A stretch of DNA of 64,000 bases, from assembly GCF_022557175.1 (NCBI RefSeq), contig NZ_CP092915.1:1860001-1924000 (forward strand), in the 5' to 3' direction. Source of the DNA: Mycolicibacterium sp. YH-1 (GTDB lineage Bacteria; Actinomycetota; Actinomycetes; Mycobacteriales; Mycobacteriaceae). How positions within the stretch are numbered: position 1 is the first letter of the stretch; the number at the start of each line of letters is the position of its first letter. Shown one piece after another: positions 10,179 to 17,471 of the stretch. The notes under the pieces are model-generated. The model was given only the letters and a program-made list of their open reading frames with translations. It was not told the origin of the DNA and did not search any database. Made by a program: the position numbers and the translations under genes.

Positions 10179-12017
10179 TCAGCTGAGGTGGTGCACCTCC
10201 TGCTGGCCGTACACGGGAGTGGGGATACCCGCGTGACGCGCCTTGAGCTGCAGTGCCAGGTACAGCGAGTAGTGCCGGGACTGGTGCAGATTGCCGCCGT
10301 GGAACCACAGGTTCTCCTGCTGGGTGGGCTTCCACATGTTGCGCTGCTCGCCCTCCCACGGTCCCGGGTCCTTCGTCGTCTCCGATCCCAGGCCCCACAC
10401 CCTGCCGACCTTGTCGGCGACGTCCTGGCCGATGAGGTCGGCCGCCCAGCCGTTCATCGATCCGAAGCCGGTCGCGTACACGACCACATCAGCGGGCAGC
10501 ACCGTGCCGTTGGCGAGCACCACGGAGTCCTCGGTGAGGCGATCGACCTGGCCGTGCGCAAGCTTGATCGATCCGTCGGCGATCAGGTCGCACGCGCCGA
10601 CGTCGATGTAGTAGCCCGAACCCCGTCGCAGGTACTTCATGAACAGTCCGGAGCCGTCATCGCCCCAGTCGAGGTCGAATCCCGCCGCGGTCAGCCGGTC
10701 GTAGAAGTCCTTGTCCCGCTCTCGGATCGCGTCGTAGATCGGGATCTGGAACTCGTGCATGATCCGGTACGGCAGCGACGCGAATGTCAGGTCCGCCTTC
10801 TCCGTCGTCATGCCCGCGGCCAGCGCACGCTCCGAGTACAGGTCTCCCAGCCCGAGTTCCATCAGCGAGTCCGACTTCACGATGTGCGTCGAGGACCGTT
10901 GCACCATCGTCACGTCGACGCCGGTCTCGACGAGCGCCTTGCAGATGTCGTGCGCGGAGTTGTTCGAGCCGATCACGACGGCGCGCTTGCCGACGTAGCG
11001 GTCAGGTCCCGGGTGCGCGCTCGAGTGGTGCTGTTCGCCGCGGAACACGTCCTGCCCGGGCAGGGTCGGCACGCTGGGCTTGCCCGACATGCCGGTCGCG
11101 AGCACGAGGTGCGCGGGCCGCAGCGTGACGCGCTCGCCGTCGCGGTTGACCTCAACTGTCCAGCGTTTGTCGGCCTCGTCGTACGCCGCCGACAGACACG
11201 ACGTCTTCGACCAGTACGGCACCTCCATGACACGGGTGTAGAACTCGAGCCAGTCGCCGATCTTGTCCTTGGGTGCGAACACCGGCCAGTTCTGCGGGAA
11301 CGGCAGGTAGGGCAAGTGGTCGTACCAGACCGGGTCGTGCAGGCACAGCGACTTGTACCGCTTGCGCCACTGGTCGCCGGGCCGCTCGTGCTTGTCGACG
11401 ACGATGGCGGGCACGCCGAGCTGGCGCAGCCGCGCACCGAGTGCGATACCGCCCTGACCACCGCCGACAACCACCACATAGGGCTGCTCGGTGTAGCCGA
11501 GGGCGGCGTCCTCATCGGCCCGCTTCTGCGCCCACGACCGAGTGTCGGGGTCGCTGCCGTGCACCGCGCCAAACACACGGGACGCACCCTTGCGCTCCTC
11601 GTGGCCCTTGAGCTCCTGCATGGTGGTGAGCAGCGTCCACGCTGTGTCCCCGTCGGCGTCGCTCCTGAGCCGAAGGTGCCCGACACCGCGGCCAACGGCG
11701 GTCTCGAACTCGATGAACGCCGACACCACGCCGTCACCGTCGTCGCTAGGGGCCTCCCTGGTGCGGAGGCGGGCCGGATCGGTCGGCGCCAACCGCTCGG
11801 TGAGCATGGCCGCGATGCTGTCCCGGCCCTCCATGGTCTTGAGGTTCCAGGTGAACGCCACCAGGTCACGCCAGAAACTGTCGACGGCGAACATGCTCAC
11901 GGCGCGTTCGATATCGCGGACGGCAAGGGCGGACTCGAAGTCGACGAGCCAGGCGTCGACGCGCTCCTGCGGAGAGCGAGTGGTTTCCGCAGTCGTGGTT
12001 TCGATCGTTGAAGTCAT
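10179..12017 (-). CDS. NTF2-like/flavin-containing monooxygenase fusion
   Basis: 612 aa. Residues 15-150 form a SnoaL/NTF2-like module (VDAWLVDFESALAVRDIERAVSMFA), followed by an FMO with FAD motif VVVGGGQGGIALGARL near residue 177, an FMO/BVMO-like FRGEQHHSSAH, and NADP motif AVVIGSNNSAHDI. The C-terminal ATGF motif (VVYATGFGSMNG) is present. Start at ATG 12017. Divergent from the butanediol-dehydrogenase-like gene with a palindrome in the 94-bp gap. Predicted NADPH-dependent oxygenation of a ketone, amine or sulfide; the pairing with alcohol dehydrogenases suggests a ketone or diol route. Substrate unproven. Confidence 0.82.
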   Translation of the reverse strand: MTSTIETTTAETTRSPQERVDAWLVDFESALAVRDIERAVSMFAVDSFWRDLVAFTWNLKTMEGRDSIAAMLTERLAPTDPARLRTREAPSDDGDGVVSAFIEFETAVGRGVGHLRLRSDADGDTAWTLLTTMQELKGHEERKGASRVFGAVHGSDPDTRSWAQKRADEDAALGYTEQPYVVVVGGGQGGIALGARLRQLGVPAIVVDKHERPGDQWRKRYKSLCLHDPVWYDHLPYLPFPQNWPVFAPKDKIGDWLEFYTRVMEVPYWSKTSCLSAAYDEADKRWTVEVNRDGERVTLRPAHLVLATGMSGKPSVPTLPGQDVFRGEQHHSSAHPGPDRYVGKRAVVIGSNNSAHDICKALVETGVDVTMVQRSSTHIVKSDSLMELGLGDLYSERALAAGMTTEKADLTFASLPYRIMHEFQIPIYDAIRERDKDFYDRLTAAGFDLDWGDDGSGLFMKYLRRGSGYYIDVGACDLIADGSIKLAHGQVDRLTEDSVVLANGTVLPADVVVYATGFGSMNGWAADLIGQDVADKVGRVWGLGSETTKDPGPWEGEQRNMWKPTQQENLWFHGGNLHQSRHYSLYLALQLKARHAGIPTPVYGQQEVHHLS

Positions 12018-12054
12018 GTGAGGCAGGACACACCCGCAACGGTGCCGCCCACAA

Positions 12055-12074
12055 GGGTTGCAACCCCCTGCAAC
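12055..12074. promoter_or_regulatory. Palindrome plus half-site in divergent promoter region
   Basis: A perfect 12-bp palindrome gggttgcaaccc lies at 12055-12066, and its TGCAAC half-site is repeated in direct orientation at 12069-12074, 10 bp (one helical turn) on. It sits between the divergent monooxygenase and dehydrogenase genes and is a candidate operator for the GAF-type regulator encoded downstream. Confidence 0.5.
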
Positions 12075-12111
12075 TCTTATGCCTGTGCGCCAGGTCACAT
12101 AGAAAGGCTGC

Positions 12112-13158
12112 ATGAAGGCAGCTGTCTACTACGGACCCAACAAGCTCGATGTCACCGATGTGCCCGAACCCCAGCCCACACCGGGCACCGTCAAGGTGAA
12201 GGTCGGCTACAACGGAATCTGCGGCACCGACCTGCACGAGTACTACGCCGGGCCGATATTCGTGCCCACCGAACCGCACCCCCTCACCGGCCAACAGCTG
12301 CCGCTGACCATGGGCCACGAGTTCGCCGGCACGATCACCGCGATCGGTGCGGGCGTCACCGGCTACGCCGAGGGCGACCGGGTGGCCGTCGAGCCGATCT
12401 ACCGCTGTGGGCACTGCGAGCCCTGTCGGATCGGTAACTACAACATCTGCGCCCAGATCGGTTTCCACGGGCTGATGTCCGACGGAGGTATGGCCGAGTA
12501 CACCGTCGTCCCCACCAACATGCTGCACCGGCTGCCGGACAATGTCTCACTCGAACTGGGTGCCCTAGTGGAACCGATGTCGGTCGCCTATCACGCGGCC
12601 ACCCTCGGTGAGCCAAGGCCCGGCCGCACCGCGATGGTGTTCGGTGCGGGACCCATCGGGATCGGCTTGTGGTTCGCCCTGCGCGGCAAGGGTGTTGATG
12701 ACGTCTTCGTCGTCGAGCCCTCACCCACCAGGCGCGCCGCCATCGAGGGGCTCGGGGCGCGGACCCTGGACCCGGGGGCCCTCGACGTGCCGGCCTTCAT
12801 CGCCGATCACACCGGCGGCAGCGGAGCCGACGCGGTCTACGACGCGGCCGGTGTCGCCCCCGCCGTACAGACTGCCCTGGCCTGCGTGGGCGCGCGGCGG
12901 GCGATGGTCAGCGTCGCCATCTACGAGAAGCCGCTCACCACACCGCTGTTGAACCTGGTGATGAACGAGTCCCGAATCCAGGGCTCGCTGTGCTACACGG
13001 CTGCGGACTTCGACGCTGTCATCGACCTGATGGCCCGCGGCGTGTACGACACGACGGGGTGGGTCACGTCGATTCCCATCGGCGACGTCGTCGACGAGGG
13101 CTTCGAGGCGCTGCACGCCGGAACCAAGATGAAGGTCCTCGTCGACCCGTCGGCGTGA
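12112..13158 (+). CDS. Zinc alcohol dehydrogenase, 2,3-butanediol dehydrogenase-like
   Basis: 348-aa medium-chain dehydrogenase. Catalytic zinc ligands are in GICGTDLHE and MGHEFAG; structural zinc cysteines lie in CGHCEPCRIGNYNIC; the nucleotide fold is VFGAGPIGIG. The LTGQQLPLTMGHE segment and overall length match the (R,R)-butanediol/sorbitol dehydrogenase branch. Followed after 25 bp by an acetoin-reductase-like SDR and then an AcoR-like regulator, so an acetoin/butanediol or similar vicinal diol/ketol pathway is the simplest reading. A secondary alcohol substrate is also possible. Confidence 0.87.
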   Translation: MKAAVYYGPNKLDVTDVPEPQPTPGTVKVKVGYNGICGTDLHEYYAGPIFVPTEPHPLTGQQLPLTMGHEFAGTITAIGAGVTGYAEGDRVAVEPIYRCGHCEPCRIGNYNICAQIGFHGLMSDGGMAEYTVVPTNMLHRLPDNVSLELGALVEPMSVAYHAATLGEPRPGRTAMVFGAGPIGIGLWFALRGKGVDDVFVVEPSPTRRAAIEGLGARTLDPGALDVPAFIADHTGGSGADAVYDAAGVAPAVQTALACVGARRAMVSVAIYEKPLTTPLLNLVMNESRIQGSLCYTAADFDAVIDLMARGVYDTTGWVTSIPIGDVVDEGFEALHAGTKMKVLVDPSA

Positions 13159-13183
13159 AATCCATTACCACGGAAGGTATGAC

Positions 13184-13981
13184 ATGACGAGATCCATTGC
13201 TGCGCCGTTGCTCGACAAGGTCGCGCTCGTGACCGGTGCGGGTCGGGGTATCGGGCGGGGCATAGCGTTGGAGCTGGCCCGCCACGGTGCCGATGTGGCG
13301 CTGGTCGACGTGCACGCCGCCGCCGTTGAGGCGGTGGCCGGAGAGGTCGCCGAGATCGGTTCGAAGGCAACCACGTTCGTCGCCGATGTGTCCGACCGCA
13401 CGGCCATCTTCGCCGCCGTCGACCATGCGGCGTCGACACTCGGCGGGTTCGACGTGATGGTGAACAACGCCGGTATCGCTCAGGTGGGCCCGATCTCAGA
13501 GGTGACACCCGACGATCTGGCGCGACTGTGGGCGATCAACGTCGACGGTGTGCTGTGGGGCATCCAGGCCGCCGTCGCGAAGTTCCGGGAACTGGGTCAT
13601 GGCGGGAAGATCATCAATGCGTCCAGCATCGCGGGCCACGAGGGTTTCGCGATGCTCGGCCCATACAGCGCGACCAAGTTCGCGGTGCGCGCACTGACAC
13701 AGGCCGCGGCCAAGGAACACGCCGCCGACGGCATCACGGTCAACGCCTACTGCCCCGGCGTGGTCGGCACCGACATGTGGGTGGAGATCGACAGGCGGTT
13801 CGCCGAGATCACGGGCGCCGCGGCGGGGGAGACGTTCGAGAAGTTCTCCGCCACGATCGCGCTGGGCCGTCCGGAGACGCCCGAGGACGTGGCCGGATTC
13901 GTCGCGTACCTGGCCGGACCTGGTGCGGACTACATGACCGGACAGTCGGGCCTGATCGACGGTGGCATGGTCTACCGGTGA
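13184..13981 (+). CDS. SDR oxidoreductase, acetoin/diacetyl reductase-like
   Basis: 265-aa classical short-chain dehydrogenase. Cofactor motif VTGAGRGIGRGIA, NNAG motif, catalytic Ser in INASSIAGHEG and YSATK (Tyr/Lys). The C-terminal region DMWVEIDRRFAEITG and GRPETPEDVAGFVAYLAG closely resembles BudC-type meso-butanediol dehydrogenases. A GGAAGG RBS precedes the ATG. It is the second gene of the diol/ketol operon. NAD(H) use is likely from the acidic residue after strand 2 (VDVHA). Confidence 0.87.
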   Translation: MTRSIAAPLLDKVALVTGAGRGIGRGIALELARHGADVALVDVHAAAVEAVAGEVAEIGSKATTFVADVSDRTAIFAAVDHAASTLGGFDVMVNNAGIAQVGPISEVTPDDLARLWAINVDGVLWGIQAAVAKFRELGHGGKIINASSIAGHEGFAMLGPYSATKFAVRALTQAAAKEHAADGITVNAYCPGVVGTDMWVEIDRRFAEITGAAAGETFEKFSATIALGRPETPEDVAGFVAYLAGPGADYMTGQSGLIDGGMVYR

Positions 13982-14013
13982 CGCGCCGGCCCCGGCGTGA
14001 CAGGAGGTGTGAC

Positions 14014-14034
14014 GTGGAGCACAATCGACGGTGA
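14014..14034 (+). CDS. Six-codon leader ORF upstream of the GAF regulator
   Basis: A perfect AGGAGG (14002-14007) stands 6 nt before GTG 14014, which opens a six-codon frame (VEHNRR) ending in TGA at 14032-14034. That TGA overlaps the regulator's ATG as TGATG. The regulator has no RBS of its own at a normal distance, so ribosomes probably load on the leader and reinitiate. Too short for homology support. Confidence 0.45.
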   Translation: MEHNRR

Positions 14035-15326
14035 TGTCTTCCTCGGCTTCACCCAGTGGGCCAGAACCCGCCGTCGCGGCGGGCGATGATCCGCGCAGCT
14101 ACGCCATGCTGCTGTCGGAGGTCTACGACGCCACAATGGCAGGCAACCGTGGGCCCGCTCGACCACGCGATGTCATCGCCGATTCGTGGAATCGGCTGCT
14201 GGGCAAGGGTATCGATCCGGAACACCACCACCCGCCCGACGTCGACTCCAGCGGTCTGGATGCGCTGCGGCAGGCGTCCGGGCTATTCGCGGTGCTCGAC
14301 GACGTCTCACGCGGCCTGGATTCGGTGATCGAGGGCGGTGACAACATCCTGGTCGTCGCCGACGCTCGCGGCCGGGTGCTGTGGCGGTACGGCTCACCCC
14401 GCGTGCTCGGCAACGCCGACAGGCTCGGCTTCGTCGAGGGCGCGCAGTGGAGCGAGGGTGCTGTGGGTACCAATGCCATCGGCACGGCACTGGCGTCACA
14501 TCGCGCGGTGCAGGTGTTCTCCGCAGAGCACTTTCTGCGCAGTCATCACGCGTGGACGTGCGCAGGGGCCCCGATCAAGGACCCCCGTACGGGTCAGGTG
14601 GTCGGTGTCGTCGACGTGTCCGGCCCGGCAGCGACGGTGCATCCCACCACGATCGCACTGGTCGACCTGGTCGCCCGGCTGGCGGAGTCTCAACTGCGAG
14701 AGGTGCACGACCGCACACTCAACCTACTGCGGACTATCGCGGCACCGATCCTCGCGCGCGTCGGCAGGCCTGCGCTGGCGGTCGATCAGGACGGCTGGGT
14801 GGCGGCGGTGGACTCGCTACCGCCGCACCGGCGGATTCTGTTGCCGGACAACGGGGTACCGGGGCGCACCTGGATACCGTCGCTGGGAGCGTGTGACGTG
14901 GAGTCGCTTCCGGGCGGCTGGTTGGTCCGTCTGGCTCACGACGCCGACGATGCGCCGTTACCGTCAACCATCACCCTCGACCTGCGCGAGGGCACAGCCC
15001 TGGACGTCGTGGGGCAATTCGGGAGTTGGCGCCGCGACATCTCGCCGCGCCACGCGGAGATCCTGCACGTGCTGGCCACGCACCGACAGGGCCGCTCCGC
15101 GCAGGAATTGGCGGACGACCTCTACGGCGACCGCTCGCGGGTGGTCACCGTCCGCGCCGAGATGTCGCGGCTGCGCCGCCAGTTCGTCGGGCTGGTACTG
15201 GGCAAGCCCTATCGCTTTCCGGCCACGGCCATCGTCGACGTGGTCTATCCGCACGACATGACGACATTCCTTCCGACGTCGACCGCACCGGCTATCCGTG
15301 CCGCGCGGTATACGTTGACTCGGTGA
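14034..15326 (+). CDS. AcoR-like GAF-domain transcriptional regulator without AAA+ domain
   Basis: 430 aa from ATG 14034; a GTG lies 3 nt earlier. The N-terminal part (SWNRLLGKGIDPEHHHPP, then a GAF-like domain around residues 60-220 with EGAQWSEGAVGTNAIGTAL) matches the sensor half of AcoR-type activators of acetoin catabolism. The sigma-54-interacting AAA+ domain is absent. Instead the C terminus carries a predicted winged-helix/response-regulator-like segment (LATHRQGRSAQELADDLYGDRSRVVTVRAEMSRLRRQF). Likely activates the adjacent dehydrogenase genes in response to a ketol. Its stop overlaps the cyclase GTG. Confidence 0.82.
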   Translation: MSSSASPSGPEPAVAAGDDPRSYAMLLSEVYDATMAGNRGPARPRDVIADSWNRLLGKGIDPEHHHPPDVDSSGLDALRQASGLFAVLDDVSRGLDSVIEGGDNILVVADARGRVLWRYGSPRVLGNADRLGFVEGAQWSEGAVGTNAIGTALASHRAVQVFSAEHFLRSHHAWTCAGAPIKDPRTGQVVGVVDVSGPAATVHPTTIALVDLVARLAESQLREVHDRTLNLLRTIAAPILARVGRPALAVDQDGWVAAVDSLPPHRRILLPDNGVPGRTWIPSLGACDVESLPGGWLVRLAHDADDAPLPSTITLDLREGTALDVVGQFGSWRRDISPRHAEILHVLATHRQGRSAQELADDLYGDRSRVVTVRAEMSRLRRQFVGLVLGKPYRFPATAIVDVVYPHDMTTFLPTSTAPAIRAARYTLTR

Positions 15327-16474
15327 CCGAAGAGTTCGACATCGAAGAGTTCGACGTCGAGGCCTCGGGCCTGCTCGACGGACTCGAGGGCAGGGCACGC
15401 GAGGAACGCGCCGAGCTCATTCCGTGGCTGCTCGAACGTGGCGTGACGGTTGCACAGATCCGAGACTCCTATCAGCCCATGCTGCTGGCGTCGCGCCGCA
15501 TCCTCGGTGAGGACGGCACCATGATGTCGGCCCGGCAGATCAGCGCGGAAACGGGCGTCGACCTCGACCTTCTGGAGCGGATACAACGCGCGAGCGGTTT
15601 GGCGGGGGTGGAGGATCCGGACGCTGCAGTGCACATGCGCGTCGACGGTGAGTCCGCGCTGTATGCAAAGAAGTTCATCGATCTCGGCTTTAGCCCGGAT
15701 CAGATCGTGCTGGTCGTTCAAGTGGTCACCGAGGGCCTGGCCCGAGCGGCCGACGTCATGCGATATGCAGCCCTGGCCGCGGTGATGGAACCAGGTGCCA
15801 CCGAACTCGATGTGGCGAAGCGGTCGGAAGCCCTGATGCTCGAGACGGAGCCCCTGCTCGGTCCCATGATCACCGACATGCTGCGCCTTCAGCTGTTGCA
15901 CGTCATGGAGACCGAGGCCGTCAACGCCTCCGAGCGAGCTGAGGGAATCCCACTGCCCGGCGCAAGGGAGGTGACCATCGCCTTCGCCGACCTGGTCGGT
16001 TTCACCCGCTTGGGCGAGGTGGTTCCACCCGAGGATCTGGAGAAGCTGGCACATCAGCTCACCGACCTGGCCCGTGAGGTCGCGGTGCCGCCGGTGCGCT
16101 ACGTCAAGAGCATCGGCGACGAGGTCATGCTCGTCAGTAGCGACCCAGTGGCGATGGTCGACGCACTGCTCGACCTCGTCGACGCCACCGAGGCCATTGA
16201 GGGCTTTCCACGATTGCGCACGGGAGTCGCGACAGGCCTCGCGGTGAGTCGCGCCGGTGACTGGTACGGCGGATCGGTCAACCTCGCCGCGAGGGTGACG
16301 ACGGCGTCGCGACCGGGGGCGATCCTGGTGGCCGAGTCGACGCGAGATGCTGTCGCCGGGTTGGGCTCGGACGAGCGGTTCGTGTGGTCGTTCGCGGGCG
16401 CGCGTCACCTCAAGGGCATCAAGGACGACGTGAAGCTGTTCCGAGTGCGCCGGGCGGAGCGAACCCGCAACTGA
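15323..16474 (+). CDS. Class III adenylyl cyclase (Rv1264-type)
   Basis: 383 aa. Residues 15-200 match the autoinhibitory, pH-responsive regulatory domain of M. tuberculosis Rv1264; residues 215-380 are the catalytic domain. Key residues are in place: metal Asp223 (FADLVGFT) and Asp266 (KSIGDEVM), adenine-selecting Lys262 and Asp313 (GDWYGGSVN), transition-state Asn320 and Arg324 (VNLAARV). An active homodimeric cyclase is therefore expected. No transmembrane segment. GTG start overlaps the regulator stop (GTGA). It marks the right end of the Rv1262c-Rv1264 synteny block. Confidence 0.92.
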   Translation: MTEEFDIEEFDVEASGLLDGLEGRAREERAELIPWLLERGVTVAQIRDSYQPMLLASRRILGEDGTMMSARQISAETGVDLDLLERIQRASGLAGVEDPDAAVHMRVDGESALYAKKFIDLGFSPDQIVLVVQVVTEGLARAADVMRYAALAAVMEPGATELDVAKRSEALMLETEPLLGPMITDMLRLQLLHVMETEAVNASERAEGIPLPGAREVTIAFADLVGFTRLGEVVPPEDLEKLAHQLTDLAREVAVPPVRYVKSIGDEVMLVSSDPVAMVDALLDLVDATEAIEGFPRLRTGVATGLAVSRAGDWYGGSVNLAARVTTASRPGAILVAESTRDAVAGLGSDERFVWSFAGARHLKGIKDDVKLFRVRRAERTRN

Positions 16475-16548
16475 CGCAGGCGTGTCGGCACGGCCCAAGA
16501 GTCGCTACACACGCCGAGGCGAGGGTCAAGGCCTAGGATGAGAGGATC

Positions 16549-16571
16549 GCAGGTAACCCGGGGTTTCCTGC
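16549..16571 (+). terminator. Imperfect hairpin after the cyclase gene
   Basis: Arms gcaggtaacc (16549-16558) and ggtttcctgc (16562-16571) pair with one mismatch around a 3-nt loop, about 75 nt after the cyclase stop. It may end cyclase transcription or lie in the leader of the following lipoprotein gene. No U-tract. The rest of 16475-16679 shows only a weak -10-like cataat at 16592. Confidence 0.3.
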
Positions 16572-16679
16572 CGAAACGGCGCGGGGTTCGCCATAATTCT
16601 CTATGGGTGGCGGCGCACCGGCAATGCGGACGCACAACGGCTCGCGGGGAGGGCCCGGCACGGTGGCGGGAGGCCGACT

Positions 16680-17444
16680 GTGACATCAAAAGTGCTGCGA
16701 GGCATCGCATCCGCAGTGCTGTTGCTTGGCCTGCTGACCACCGGGTGTGCGCCATCGGCATCGTCGGTCGACTACACCAATCTGTACCAGGACTACACCA
16801 CCAAGCCGAACGGCCAGCATCCCTCGGTTTTCGACTCCGGTCAGGAGGCGACTCTCACATACACCCCGAACGAGGCGGCCCGCCCGACCATTTACGGGGG
16901 CAGGTCCGTCATTGACTACAGCGGTGCGGGGAAGGCAGCGGGATACGCGTCTGGTCAGCTCAGCGCCAACGCCGCATACATCGAGGCCGACTGGAACTTC
17001 AGTTCATCGGGGACAACCGACGGCGGTCAGTTGGCCCTGTGCTCATTCGCGAGCCCAATGCGGTCCGGTTTCCTTGCCGACACCCCTGTGCCAGACAGTC
17101 CAGCCCACGTCGTCTTCTTGAACGACCATTTCGAGTATGGCGTGTGGCGGAACGACCATCTCACTGTTATCGCAAATGTCGCCTACGGACGAACTTTCAC
17201 GACCGAGACTCAGCACGTGGCCGTCTACGTCCGCAAGGACCTTGGTGAAGCATGGGTCCTGGCGCCGACCGGCATAGTCTACGGCCCGTACTCGCATCCC
17301 TTGATCAGCGAGACGGACGCCTCGTATGTCGCTGCTGAGCAGTTCTACGACAACGCCAACACCGATAGGCGGGTGGAGATTCAAAGGTGGCGTGCATCAA
17401 CCACGCCCGCCGACGTCCAGCTGCCCGCCGGCCCCACCCCGTGA
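16680..17444 (+). CDS. Putative lipoprotein of unknown function at the polysaccharide-locus edge
   Basis: 254 aa. Residues 1-23 form a lipoprotein signal with lipobox LLTTGC. The mature part is rich in aromatic and polar residues and beta-strand-like (EADWNFSSSGTTDGG, HVAVYVRKDLGEAWVLAPTG), which could be a jelly-roll or carbohydrate-binding fold, but no family was recognised. GTG 16680 is preceded by GGGAGG. It is convergent with the secreted glucanase gene, 27 bp away, so a cell-surface role linked to the polysaccharide locus is possible. Only the export prediction is firm. Confidence 0.65.
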   Translation: MTSKVLRGIASAVLLLGLLTTGCAPSASSVDYTNLYQDYTTKPNGQHPSVFDSGQEATLTYTPNEAARPTIYGGRSVIDYSGAGKAAGYASGQLSANAAYIEADWNFSSSGTTDGGQLALCSFASPMRSGFLADTPVPDSPAHVVFLNDHFEYGVWRNDHLTVIANVAYGRTFTTETQHVAVYVRKDLGEAWVLAPTGIVYGPYSHPLISETDASYVAAEQFYDNANTDRRVEIQRWRASTTPADVQLPAGPTP

Positions 17445-17471
17445 CGGACAAGACATCACCCCGTCAGGTGG

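Noticed and set aside
10032..12011. 659-codon plus-strand open frame opposite the flavin monooxygenase
   Set aside because: It lies antisense to a gene with clear FAD and NADP motifs; its translation is Arg/Val/His-rich with no domains, as expected for a shadow frame in GC-rich DNA.
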